DNA of 64,000 nucleotides from Candidatus Cloacimonetes bacterium 4572_55 (GTDB lineage: Bacteria > 4572-55): contig NBMB01000010.1 in the NCBI GenBank assembly GCA_002084765.1, positions 1 through 64,000 of the forward strand, written 5' to 3'. Below, in pieces: positions 19,359 to 28,832 of this stretch; the first letter of the stretch is position 1; the number at the start of each line of letters is the position of its first letter. The translations under genes were made by a program, and so were the position numbers. The notes under the pieces were generated by a model, which made no database searches, was not told the origin of the DNA, and saw nothing but the letters and a program-made list of their open reading frames with translations.

Positions 19359-20940
19359 CTATGTGACAAATTTTCCGTTAAATAACTCGACTACCGATTT
19401 CAATCCCGGATTTCTTCGAGTCAGCTGTTCCGAGAGAAGTTGATACGGCGTCGGATCCTCTTTCAAAAAAATAGGCTGCGACGATAGAATTTTTTTCTTT
19501 TCCGGTGAGTTCAAATAACATGTGAACTCAACCTTTTTGCCGACAATCTCGCTTAAGACCAATTTAATATGCTGCCGATTCACAGGGTCGCTTATCTCCT
19601 GATAATAATAAGTCTCATCCTGCTCGGCATCCAAACAGAGAGAAAACTGGTTTCCCTCTCGAATCAAGTCTGATCGGTAAAACGGCAGTGATAGATGTTT
19701 ATTTTTTTGAGACAGTTTTTTGATCAGCAAGTCTTTGATCTCTTCCGAATCCGATTTGTCGGAAGATGAATCTACAGAGGGACCATCAACAGGACTTTCC
19801 TTTACTTGAGACGCGTTTTTATCGGGATGTCGAGACGTCGCGTCCGACGCTGGCAGTGCTTGGTATCCGTTTAAAAATTTGAGAATATCTGAGAGTGCGA
19901 CCGTGGATTCCAGATTGATCATAGCGATCAACCGCAGTTCGAATTGAGAACGGGAGTGGACATTTTTGCGAGATTCCGCTTCCATTTTCAAGGCGATATT
20001 GAGCAGACGCAACACATCCGTACTTTCAAAATAACGCCCTATCTTTTTGTATTGCGTCAGATAATTATCTGGGATACCCAACGAGTTGGCTTGTTTTTTT
20101 ATATTTTTGATGATCAAAAGATTACGAAGATGCTCGATAAATCCCATAGAAAATTCGTGTAAGTCGTATCCTTGACTAAAAATAGCATCGACAATTTTCA
20201 ATCCGCTTTCAATATCTTGAGAAAGAATCGCATCAGTAATACGAAAATATATCTCCTGATCCACAGCACCCAATATCTTCCGCGCCTCTTTTTCCGTCAC
20301 TCGCCCGACGCTGAAAGAGAGAATCTGGTCTAAAAGACTTTCGCCGTCCCGCAAACTGCCGTCTGCCTTTTGAGCGATGAGATAGATTGCTTGGTCGTCG
20401 ATTTCAGCATTTTCGGCAAGCGAGATTTTTTTCAGCCGGTGTTGTATCTCTTCTAAGGAAATTCGTCGGAAATCGAACTTTTGGCAGCGGGATAAAATTG
20501 TCGCGGGGATCTTGTGAACTTCTGTGGTCGCGAAAATAAAAACCACATGACTCGGCGGCTCTTCCAGAGTCTTCAGAAGCGCGTTAAACGCCTCATTTGT
20601 CAACATGTGAACCTCGTCGATAATGTATATTTTATAACGAGCCGACGAGGGAGTGTATTTTACCTGTTCTCGAAGATTTCGTATTTCATCGATACCGCGA
20701 TTGGAAGCACCGTCGATCTCAAAGACATCGATATGGTTTCCGGCTGTGACGCGTGTGCAATGTTTACAGGATTCTTGCAGATGTGGTTTTGCCGACGCCT
20801 CTTGTGCCGGTAAACAGATATGCATGGTGGATTCGACCGGATTGGATCGCATTCTTTAGCGTGGTTGTGACATGCTCTTGCCCGATCACTTCATCATAAG
20901 TCTGGGGTCGCCATTTACGAGCCATGACCAGATATGACAT
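19359..20940 (-). pseudogene. dnaX: DNA polymerase III gamma/tau subunit, disrupted by an internal deletion and frameshift
   Basis: Clamp-loader subunit of the replicase. The true start is the ATG at 20940 after GAGGT: residues 1-58 (20764-20940) read through Walker [10 protein letters not shown] to SARIL and then hit TAA at 20764-20766. The rest (19359 to about 20790) continues in another frame from SCKHC through IIDEVHML and the sensor ILSRCQKFDF to the tau-like C-terminus. Compared with the family, about 17-20 residues between ARIL and SCK are missing, including the first two zinc-binding cysteines. The junction reads CAAGAATCCTG, which fits both flanks, as expected for deletion between short direct repeats. 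dnaX is essential, so either the assembly is wrong, the gene is rescued in an unusual way, or another copy exists. Confidence 0.88.
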
Positions 20941-21055
20941 ATAGATACCTCGAATTACACGGGGGAATATTCTCTAAATCAGATTTTCGGGCTTATTGAG
21001 GATTTTGAGGATTGGCAATGCGAAAAGCCGTGCACCCATCTTCGATATCTATCTT

Positions 21056-21294
21056 TAAAGAAAAATATACCAGTTAGCTCCCACCAGATTGCCTTGCGGC
21101 ACCCGTAACGGGTTACTTAAGGCTGCTACCTCCCGGTCCTGACCTGGTTCGTAATGTTACGTCGCGCAAGATCTGGCGTTCAGCGCCACTTATTTATATT
21201 TCTCGGAAAAGGCACAATACCTCGGATGGGAATTCAACCCCGCTACAGCGGGTTGCGGGTAACAGGGCACCGCTACCTCCCCATCTAGCACGGC
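21056..21294 (-). ncRNA. ffs: Signal recognition particle RNA, long form with Alu domain
   Basis: RNA scaffold of SRP for co-translational membrane targeting. On the minus strand the 5' part GCCGTGCTAG-TGGGGAGGTAGCGG (from 21294) matches the Alu-domain start of the long Bacillus-type RNA. Further on, GAACCAGGTCAGGACCGGGA and AGGTAGCAGCC (about 21120-21155) form the conserved Ffh-binding S domain. The total of about 240 bases ends in a T-rich stretch near 21056. Ends are approximate. It begins eight bases after tRNA-Ala and is probably cut from the same transcript. Confidence 0.9.
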
Positions 21295-21302
21295 AAAAAT
21301 AG

Positions 21303-21378
21303 TGGTGGAGCAGAGCGGGATTGAACCGCTGACCTATACGTTGCGAACGTACCGCTCTCCCGACTGAGCTACTGCCCC
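21303..21378 (-). tRNA. tRNA-Ala (anticodon CGC)
   Basis: A 76-base cloverleaf with encoded CCA. The acceptor stem GGGGCAG pairs with CTGCTCC, the D stem is GCTC/GAGC, the anticodon stem GTACG/CGTAT encloses TTCGCAA, giving anticodon CGC (reads GCG), and the T-loop is GGTTCAATCC. Discriminator base A is as expected for alanine. Confidence 0.93.
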
Positions 21379-21406
21379 ACATATCTATATTTAAACTCTT
21401 AAAATC

Positions 21407-21499
21407 TGGCGGAGAGAGAGGGATTCGAACCCTCGGTAGAGCTATAAACCCTACACACGATTTCCAATCGTGCACCTTCAGCCGCTCGGTCATCTCTCC
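21407..21499 (-). tRNA. tRNA-Ser (anticodon GGA)
   Basis: A 93-base class II tRNA with a long variable arm and encoded CCA. The acceptor stem is GGAGAGA/TCTCTCC with discriminator G, the anticodon loop TTGGAAA gives GGA (reads UCC and UCU), and the T arm contains GGTTCGAATCC. It is the middle tRNA of the three-gene cluster. Confidence 0.94.
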
Positions 21500-21518
21500 G
21501 TTTTACAAAAAAATTTAA

Positions 21519-22082
<564 letters not shown>

Positions 22083-22109
22083 AATCTATCCTTTCGTTTT
22101 GGAGTTTTT

Positions 22110-22138
22110 AAAATATGGCGTATTCTTAGAATTGTCAA
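22110..22138 (-). promoter_or_regulatory. Candidate sigma-70 promoter for tadA and the tRNA-SRP RNA cluster
   Basis: On the minus strand TTGACA (22133-22138) and TATTTT (22110-22115) are 17 bases apart. The expected start point is about 20 bases before the tadA TTG codon, just enough for the ribosome binding site. The strong -35 box would suit a stable-RNA operon. Confidence 0.55.
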
Positions 22139-22517
22139 CCAAAATCTTATTAAAATTTTTATCCTGAATAATTCGCCTTGAAGACGCTGATATCTTGGAG
22201 AAGGATAATAAAAGAGTTTTGAAACCAATCTGAAAAATTTGGGTTTTTGATGCGAATAGAATGAAATTTAAATGTAACCCTTTAGTTCTCAGGTCTCTGA
22301 GAGGCACATGTCTCGTATTATTATCGACTTTTTTCATCTATTTTATTATATTTCAGAGACCGACGCGTAACGTGCAAACAGATTAAACAAAAATTCCATT
22401 TGTGCGTCCTGACTCAAAACGAATATTTTCGTATTATTTTCCGAACCTGAATGATTTGCCATGGAACTGAGAGATCATTTGGACGGACCTGCTACCGGTG
22501 TAAACAGAGGAATAAAA
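22139..22517. other. Intergenic region between tadA and the NACHT-FGE gene
   Basis: An AT-rich divergent spacer of about 380 bases. A minus-strand open frame of 83 codons lies here (22086-22337) but runs over the tadA promoter and has no recognisable features, so I do not call it. I found no clear plus-strand promoter for the NACHT-FGE gene. Confidence 0.4.
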
Positions 22518-24764
22518 ATGATGAAAGATTTTACGCAAACACTTAACCTTCCGGATGGCGTTTTTCGTTTTTTGAGAGCGGTGGGTTGGCCGCGTTTACG
22601 GATGTGGATTGATCAACAATCTCTTCTACAACGACTTGATACGGAATTTTATCCTAAGGAGATTATTATCCGCGCGACAACCAACTACATTCCGCCCGAA
22701 TGCCAAAGCGTTATGCAGTCCAATGAAGAGGAATTCTATAAGATTAACAGTGTGCGTATCAATCTTTTCAAAGAGATGAACCGTATTCTGGAGGCGACAG
22801 ACGGACATCATCAAACGATATTATTGGGCGATTCCGATATGGGAAAGTCCTCTTTTGCCCTGAATTATTACGCGTACCACTACATGAATTGGCGGCGCAA
22901 GAAGTTCAATTTGATATTGCTTCCTCTGGGTATCCCTGATGTGAATACGCATATCGAATCGGTTGTCGATAAGAGAAATACGGTGGTTTTCTTAGACGGT
23001 CTGGATGAAGATACCGGTGCTTCCTCAGATTATCAGTTCCGAATCCACCAACTTATGGAGCTATGCAACCCCTTTCGGCATGTTTTTTTGACCTGTCGGA
23101 CGCATTTCTTTTTTCAAGGTGCGGCCATTATTCAAGAACGGGGCGGTTTTATTGACATCAGGGTGAAAATCGATGGTAATTATCACGAGTACTGCTTTTA
23201 TAAACTCTATCTTTCGCCTTTTTCAAATAAACAGATTCGAACCTATCTTAAACGATCGATCAAAGAGACCGAGCGGAGAAAGATGGCCGAGGAGATCGTG
23301 GAACGTATTCCACAAATTACTGCCAGACCGATATTATTGGCGCATTTAAACGACCATTTGCAATCCGATGTGGGAGTGGAAAGACCATATCAGATTTATG
23401 AAGATATTGTCAATAGGTGGTTGGATGAAGAGAGTCTTCTGAACAAAGATCGAGAGTCTCTTTTGTTGTTTTGCGAAAATTTAGCCATAAATTTGTATTT
23501 AAATCGCAAATCCCGAGGCGCAGAAAGGATATCGCCGGAGGATTTGGAGCCGTTGGCGATAGAGTTTGGTATTCCGTTGGAAGGCTGGACTTTTTCGGAA
23601 AGGTCTCTGATTACGCGAGATCTGGAGGGTTATTATCGTTTTGTTCATCGCACCATTCTGGAATATCTTTTTATTCGCCGATTGGTCTATAAAGAGGATG
23701 CGGTGAAAAAGGTAATGGAGCGCAAAGAAGCACTTACCGCGCGCATGTTATATTTTTTGAAGGAGCTTTTTCCACGACCCACGGAGTTGGTAAAAAAACC
23801 TCGTTTGGTAGGGCTTTATTTCCGATATGTCGGTTCGTTTGCAGAGGACATTCAAAACGTGTTGGGTCGGCTGTTTTTGAAAGATCGGGCACTTATGTTC
23901 GATAAAATCAGCAAGATCGGCGATCCCCGATTAGAGGTCTCGACAATCGAATATATGCACTTTTGTTATATTCCGGCAGGTGCTTTTTGGATGGGAAGTT
24001 CGGAGAATAATGAGGAGTCCGAGCACCGCAACGATAAATTAAATTATAATTATTGGATGGGGCGCTATCCTATCACAGTACAACAATTTAAAGAATTTGT
24101 GAATATAACGGGCTACCCGCCTCAGGATAAAAGTTGCCTGGAAGATGAACCCAATCGACCGATTCGGCACATCACTCGTTACGACGCGCTCCATTTTTGT
24201 CATTGGCTGACTGGCGTTTGGCAAAAGCGGCTGCTGCTTCCGAGCGGTTACAGCGTCTGCTTACCATCTGAAGCGGAATGGGAAAAAGCGGCTCGTGGCG
24301 GGATGGAAATTTTAGTCAAACCAATTATCGCTACGGTTCATCAAATCAACGTAAAAATGTCGCCAATGTTAAAGAAAGCGGATTTGTTCTCCCGTCGATT
24401 TCCTTGGGGAGATACGATTGATCCCAACAGAGCCAACTACAACCGATCCGATATACATGACACCAACGCAGTCGGTTGTTTTCCCACTGGCGCAAGCCCG
24501 TACGGGTGCGAGGAGATGAGCGGGAATGTATGGGAATGGACTCGCAGCCTATATCGGGATTACCCATACAACCCAGATGATGGACGGGAAAATTTGAGGA
24601 AGCCGGGAGCGCATATCCTGCGCGGCGGTTCTTATGCGTATCCACCGGATTTTATCCGTTGCTCGGATCGATTCTGCGACTCGCCTGCTTATCGGCTGGA
24701 CCTATTGGGTTTTCGTATCTGTATTACCAAGCCTTCATCCGCTTTCAGTGATCTCGACTTGTAG
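22518..24764 (+). CDS. NACHT-type STAND NTPase fused to a formylglycine-generating-enzyme-like domain
   Basis: A 748-residue signalling or defence-like ATPase. The ATG at 22518 follows AGAGG; a longer frame from 22461 is possible. It has a short N-terminal region, a NACHT NTPase with Walker A GDSDMGKS (about 104-111) and Walker B VVFLDGLDED (about 156-165), helical arm regions, and a C-terminal FGE/SUMF1 fold (about 475-725) with FCYIPAGAFWMGSS, LPSEAEWEKAARGG, EMSGNVWEW and ILRGGSY. The paired catalytic cysteines of true FGE, in the segment after RGGSY, are not present at the usual spacing, so the domain is more likely a binding module. No effector nuclease is fused. The partner and trigger are unknown. 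The gene stands alone. Confidence 0.82.
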   Translation: MMKDFTQTLNLPDGVFRFLRAVGWPRLRMWIDQQSLLQRLDTEFYPKEIIIRATTNYIPPECQSVMQSNEEEFYKINSVRINLFKEMNRILEATDGHHQTILLGDSDMGKSSFALNYYAYHYMNWRRKKFNLILLPLGIPDVNTHIESVVDKRNTVVFLDGLDEDTGASSDYQFRIHQLMELCNPFRHVFLTCRTHFFFQGAAIIQERGGFIDIRVKIDGNYHEYCFYKLYLSPFSNKQIRTYLKRSIKETERRKMAEEIVERIPQITARPILLAHLNDHLQSDVGVERPYQIYEDIVNRWLDEESLLNKDRESLLLFCENLAINLYLNRKSRGAERISPEDLEPLAIEFGIPLEGWTFSERSLITRDLEGYYRFVHRTILEYLFIRRLVYKEDAVKKVMERKEALTARMLYFLKELFPRPTELVKKPRLVGLYFRYVGSFAEDIQNVLGRLFLKDRALMFDKISKIGDPRLEVSTIEYMHFCYIPAGAFWMGSSENNEESEHRNDKLNYNYWMGRYPITVQQFKEFVNITGYPPQDKSCLEDEPNRPIRHITRYDALHFCHWLTGVWQKRLLLPSGYSVCLPSEAEWEKAARGGMEILVKPIIATVHQINVKMSPMLKKADLFSRRFPWGDTIDPNRANYNRSDIHDTNAVGCFPTGASPYGCEEMSGNVWEWTRSLYRDYPYNPDDGRENLRKPGAHILRGGSYAYPPDFIRCSDRFCDSPAYRLDLLGFRICITKPSSAFSDLDL

Positions 24765-24783
24765 ATTCAGCGTCACGGAATTC

Positions 24784-24822
24784 GATCCGCAGATTACGCG
24801 GATTATCGCAGATTAAGAATTG
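24784..24822. repeat. Dispersed intergenic repeat, GATCCGCAGATTACGCGGAT type
   Basis: Begins 20 bases after the NACHT-FGE stop codon. Over 37 bases (24786-24822) it differs at one position from 44259-44295, although the two lie almost 20 kb apart. It contains imperfect direct repeats of CGCAGATTA and is non-coding. Its location at the edge of accessory genes suggests a mobile or recombination-linked element; that is inference. Confidence 0.6.
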
Positions 24823-24918
24823 ATAGTTAAAGAGTTATATGGCGGTTTAAAAAAAATTTTAGGGTCTTGTCGCGGGTGAATCGCTATTTTTGTTTTATCT
24901 ACTTTATAGGGCGGCGCA

Positions 24919-25806
24919 ATGACCGTTATCACATTAGAAACAATGGGATTGACCAAATATTACGGCTCGTTTTGCAGTGTTGACGGCATTGATTTAAGCG
25001 TTGAAAAGGGTGAGATATTTGGTTTTTTAGGACCGAATGGCGCAGGGAAAACCACGACCATTCGGCTTCTTTTGGACTTAATCCGCCCTACTTCAGGATC
25101 GTATCGCATTTTTGGAAAAGAAAAACCTCACCGAGACCCGACGATCCGAGAGGAGATAGGCAATCTGCCAGGGGAGATCGGCTTTTATCCCAACATGACT
25201 GGAAAAGAATTTTTGGGTTATTTCCTTCGGTATCATCCAATGGGGTTTGAGGATAATCAGGGAAGGTTGTGCGAGCGATTTAAGCTGGATCAAGCCGCTC
25301 TTGATAAAAAAATCAAATATTACTCCAAAGGTATGAAGCAGAAGATCGGGCTTATTCAAGCCATGCAGCGTCGCCCTCGCCTGCTGATTTTGGACGAGCC
25401 GTCCGAGGCGCTGGACCCTCTCATGCAACAAGCTCTGTACACCACACTGCAAGAGCTAAAAAAAGAGGGGTGTACCATCTTTCTCTCTTCCCACATATTA
25501 GCAGAGGTGGAGAAAATGTGCGACCGCGTGGCGATTATTCGCAAGGGGAGAATTCAAACTGTGGAAAATATTGCGGTCTTAAAACAAAAGATGGTCCGCC
25601 GCTTAACCGTATTTGCTGAATCGATTGTTTTGAGCCAAATATCGAAACTGCCTCATCTTCGGCTCAAGCGGATGGACTCCACGTCCGCGGAATATCAGTT
25701 CAATGGAGAAGTCAGCCAGTTGCTGCAAGGGTTGGCTCCTCTACCGATCCAGGACATCATCTTTCCAGAACCGGAACTGGAAGATATTTTTCTTGAATTC
25801 TACTGA
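24919..25806 (+). CDS. ABC transporter ATP-binding protein without a permease
   Basis: A 295-residue ATPase of the BcrA/CcmA type. Motifs in order are Walker A GPNGAGKTT, a divergent signature YSKGMKQK, Walker B LLILDEPSEALDP (family norm is DEPTxGLDP) and the H-loop LSSHILAEVE. The C-terminal 80 residues resemble the regulatory tail of this class. A membrane subunit gene normally follows directly, but 44 bases downstream a convergent gene ends, so the permease is missing or encoded elsewhere. The ribosome binding site is weak (AGGGCGG). Upstream, 24859-24871 shares 13 bases with the palindrome region near 53313. Confidence 0.87.
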   Translation: MTVITLETMGLTKYYGSFCSVDGIDLSVEKGEIFGFLGPNGAGKTTTIRLLLDLIRPTSGSYRIFGKEKPHRDPTIREEIGNLPGEIGFYPNMTGKEFLGYFLRYHPMGFEDNQGRLCERFKLDQAALDKKIKYYSKGMKQKIGLIQAMQRRPRLLILDEPSEALDPLMQQALYTTLQELKKEGCTIFLSSHILAEVEKMCDRVAIIRKGRIQTVENIAVLKQKMVRRLTVFAESIVLSQISKLPHLRLKRMDSTSAEYQFNGEVSQLLQGLAPLPIQDIIFPEPELEDIFLEFY

Positions 25807-25850
25807 TTGGATATTTGTTTTATGGAGACTCCGCTCGGATTAAAATCTGC

Positions 25851-27062
25851 TCAGGAATCGATAGAAAGAAGGGAGCGTTGCGCGATGGATCGAGGAAAGG
25901 CGATGTATCCTTTTGCCGTCGAATTGCCGATTTTCCACTCGAAATCGCCCACCAGCATACTGCGGGTCGAGGCGGAAAAGTGCTGATGTATCTCGGTCCG
26001 ATAGCGGGTATAGGGATGGAGCGCAAACCAAAGTCGATCCGAGATCACCTGGTTCACGCCTACGCTGATGTGGAGTATAGCCGAGTCGATCAGTCGATTT
26101 TCGACATCTGATAGGTCCAGAGACGACCTATCCTTTCTTTCTGGATATTTGGGTACGTTGAACCAGCCATCCAAAAATTGCGAGATCAAATCCCGCGATA
26201 GACTGATGAATCCAAATTGAAAAGAAGGCTGGGATTCAACTATAACTCCAGCGACATGATGCAGATAGTCCGGCGCGATAGCGGTTAGATATTTATGATA
26301 GCTCATTTCATGGAATGAAGAAAAGAGAACCTGATTGAGATTTTCGACGGTTGGAATCAGCTCTTTTTTGATCCTATCGGCGATCTGTTCCCAAATATTA
26401 CGAAGCAGCGCATTTTGCTTCTTAGTGAACTCCACCTGCCGAGGGACCATGAGGTCTAACGATCGCTGCTCAATTTGATGGAATGTCGCTACGGGAAGCT
26501 CAATATCCTTTTTCGGTTGCCGCGATTTGGCTGCCGGTATATTAATGCTCAGCCATTCGTTGTTGTAATCAGGCAGATCGCTCTCCAGTTTTTGATGGCG
26601 TCGGCGAAACACATCCTCGATTTTGATTTCGCAGGGGAGATGTTTTTTCACAATATCCTGCCCACCGATAAATCGAAAAACGCCATATTTCCAAGTAAAA
26701 AATTCTCGGACAATCCGTCCCATCTCCTCCTGGATAGACCTGGACATGTTATTCTCGGATACAAGTTCTTCTGACCGCAGCATAGCCGCCAGGGACTGAC
26801 TATGACGCTCTTCCTCCATCTTCTTCAGTATGCGTTTCAGAACCGAGCCGCGAATCAACCTTTTCTCGATCAAAATTTCTCCCAATCGACGGCGATCGAT
26901 TGAACTGTTCACATAGACGATTTTATCGTCGTTGATGTAGAGAACCCCGGCTTGCCCTGGTTTTCCCTTTAACATCAAGCAGCCTTTGCGCTTCTCCTTT
27001 TGAAAAAATTTTAGAACTTCAGCAACTGTTCCTTCTTGAATGGTCCCTTCAAATCGTAGCAT
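25851..27062 (-). CDS. DUF4388 domain protein with a C-terminal FliM-like domain
   Basis: Cytosolic protein of 403 residues. Residues 1-60 are a DUF4388 domain (GTIQEGTVAEVLKFFQKEKR, GVLYINDDKIVYVN). About 70-150 form a helical module with FFTWKYGVFRF, as in the other DUF4388 protein of this window. Residues about 225-400 resemble the middle domain of flagellar switch protein FliM: FHEMSYHKYL, FGFISLSRDLISQFLDGWF, SDVENRLIDSAI and a final strand with GYIAFP. The C-terminal SpoA domain that FliM uses in the motor ring is absent, and no flagellar gene is nearby. FliM middle domains bind phosphorylated regulators or CheC/CheX-type phosphatases, so a signalling role is likely. Last in an operon after recN. 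Confidence 0.65.
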   Translation of the reverse strand: MLRFEGTIQEGTVAEVLKFFQKEKRKGCLMLKGKPGQAGVLYINDDKIVYVNSSIDRRRLGEILIEKRLIRGSVLKRILKKMEEERHSQSLAAMLRSEELVSENNMSRSIQEEMGRIVREFFTWKYGVFRFIGGQDIVKKHLPCEIKIEDVFRRRHQKLESDLPDYNNEWLSINIPAAKSRQPKKDIELPVATFHQIEQRSLDLMVPRQVEFTKKQNALLRNIWEQIADRIKKELIPTVENLNQVLFSSFHEMSYHKYLTAIAPDYLHHVAGVIVESQPSFQFGFISLSRDLISQFLDGWFNVPKYPERKDRSSLDLSDVENRLIDSAILHISVGVNQVISDRLWFALHPYTRYRTEIHQHFSASTRSMLVGDFEWKIGNSTAKGYIAFPRSIAQRSLLSIDS

Positions 27063-27089
27063 TTGATTTTCCCTTTTTTTAAAGCGTGA

Positions 27090-28814
27090 TCAGAGTAATT
27101 TCAATTGTCTTTTTGGCGACCGATTTTTCCGTAACAGCTCGCGAGCATGGGTCTGGATGATGGGGCTGGTCTCATTTCCTCCCAGCATACGGGCAATCTC
27201 CCGCTTCCGTTCTCTCTCGTTCAGAGCCACAGCGTGAGTCACAGTCCGCCCCTCATGCTCTTCCTTGTGGATAACGAAATGCTCGTCGCCCATTGTGGCG
27301 ATAATCGGCAAATGTGTGATGCAGATCACCTGATGTTTTTGTCCCAGACTCCTCATCTTTTGTCCCAACTTTTCCGCAATAGATCCGCCGATACCTGCGT
27401 CAGCCTCGTCAAATATCAGAGTCGGAACTGCGTCTACATCAGATAGAACCGTCTTGATCGACAGCATGACCCGGGACAATTCGCCTCCAGACGCAATTTT
27501 TGCAAGGGGTTTCGGATCCTCCCCCACATTGGGCGCAATACGAAATTCGGCAAGATCGATCCCCTTTTCCATAGCTCGATAGGTGGATCCGTTTAGTTGA
27601 ACCGCGCCCTTTTTGTCCAGTTTCTGTCGCACATCTGTCTTGAATCGAGTATTTTCCATACCCAAATCAGCCAGTTGTTGCTCGACCTCTTGATCCAGCT
27701 TTTTCGCGGCGACCCGCCGTTTTAAGGAGAGTTTGTTGAATATGTCGGATAATTGGTGCTGCATGCGCTCCAGATTTTTTTCCAGTAGACCCAGTTCATA
27801 GTCCCCGCTTTCGATCTCCTCCAGTTGAGCCCGCAGAAGGTCTCGCTTTTTCAATACATCATCCAACGAGTTGCCATATTTTCGGCAAAGGAGATTCAAA
27901 TCGTCCAGCCGTTTTCGAATCACTTGGATGCGAGCTGGCTCATATTCGACATTGCTCGCGTATCGATTCAGCTCATTATCCAGATCATCCAGATCGATCC
28001 ATGCGGCGGTCAGCCGCTCCAAGATAGCGGATAGCCGCCCGTCCGCTTCAGTTAGGGGCTCGCATTCCCGGATCAAGAGATTCAAGCGATCAATCAGAGA
28101 AGCGTCGTCCTCTTTGATCACGCGTCCCGCCTGATGGGCAAACGCCAACAATTTTTCCGAATTTTCAAGCAACTTCAACTCCGCCTCTGCTGCATCTAAC
28201 TCGCCTGGCTGGGGGTCAATCAGCTCGATCTCGGAAAGCTGAAACTGAGACAACTCCAGCTTTTCTTGGATTTCTCGCTGTCGGCGTTTCCGATCCTTAA
28301 GCTGTCTCGCGTTCCGGATAAATTTTTGATAGAACGCCGATGCCGAGCGGATATCAATCCCTGCGAATCTGTCCAAAATATTCAGATGCTCGTCGATGCG
28401 GAACAGGGATTGGTGCGCGTGTTGACCGTGCAGATCGACTAGAAAGCCACCGATCGTTTGCAAGACATTCAGCGTGACCATCACCCCATTGACAAAAGCC
28501 CGGCTCCTGCCAGATTTGGAAATACTTCGACGAATTATCAACGTACCCTCGTCGATTTCGATGTCGATTTTTTCTAAAAATTGAAGCAACTCACGCGTTT
28601 CCGGAATGGAAAAAATACCCTGGATAACTGCAGACTTTTTTCCTTTTCGGATATGACCGGCTGATGCTCGTTCTCCGAGTAATAGAGATAACGCTCCAAT
28701 AATTATGGACTTGCCAGCCCCAGTCTCCCCCGTGAAGACGATAAAGCCCGAACTAAATTTCAGTTGGAGCGACGGGATCAAGGCATAATTTTTGATCGAT
28801 AATTCAAGCAGCAT
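27090..28814 (-). CDS. recN: DNA repair protein RecN
   Basis: SMC-like ATPase for double-strand break repair. The 574-residue protein has Walker A GETGAGKS (29-36), QLSEIELI at the coiled-coil base, two long coiled coils (about 160-370), the signature IASGGELSRVMLSIK and Walker B PTLIFDEADAGIGG. Length and order are normal. It lies between the LysM/FecR gene (18 bases upstream) and the DUF4388-FliM-like gene (27 bases downstream) and is probably co-transcribed with both. I see no SOS-box-like operator next to it. Confidence 0.96.
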   Translation of the reverse strand: MLLELSIKNYALIPSLQLKFSSGFIVFTGETGAGKSIIIGALSLLLGERASAGHIRKGKKSAVIQGIFSIPETRELLQFLEKIDIEIDEGTLIIRRSISKSGRSRAFVNGVMVTLNVLQTIGGFLVDLHGQHAHQSLFRIDEHLNILDRFAGIDIRSASAFYQKFIRNARQLKDRKRRQREIQEKLELSQFQLSEIELIDPQPGELDAAEAELKLLENSEKLLAFAHQAGRVIKEDDASLIDRLNLLIRECEPLTEADGRLSAILERLTAAWIDLDDLDNELNRYASNVEYEPARIQVIRKRLDDLNLLCRKYGNSLDDVLKKRDLLRAQLEEIESGDYELGLLEKNLERMQHQLSDIFNKLSLKRRVAAKKLDQEVEQQLADLGMENTRFKTDVRQKLDKKGAVQLNGSTYRAMEKGIDLAEFRIAPNVGEDPKPLAKIASGGELSRVMLSIKTVLSDVDAVPTLIFDEADAGIGGSIAEKLGQKMRSLGQKHQVICITHLPIIATMGDEHFVIHKEEHEGRTVTHAVALNERERKREIARMLGGNETSPIIQTHARELLRKNRSPKRQLKLL

Positions 28815-28832
28815 ATATCAATCTCATTTGTT

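Noticed and set aside
22086-22337. Minus-strand frame of 83 codons upstream of tadA
   Set aside because: It overlaps the tadA promoter, has no clear ribosome binding site and shows no protein features.
25815-26111. Plus-strand frame after the orphan ATPase as a possible missing permease
   Set aside because: It is antisense to the DUF4388-FliM-like gene and has no membrane segments.
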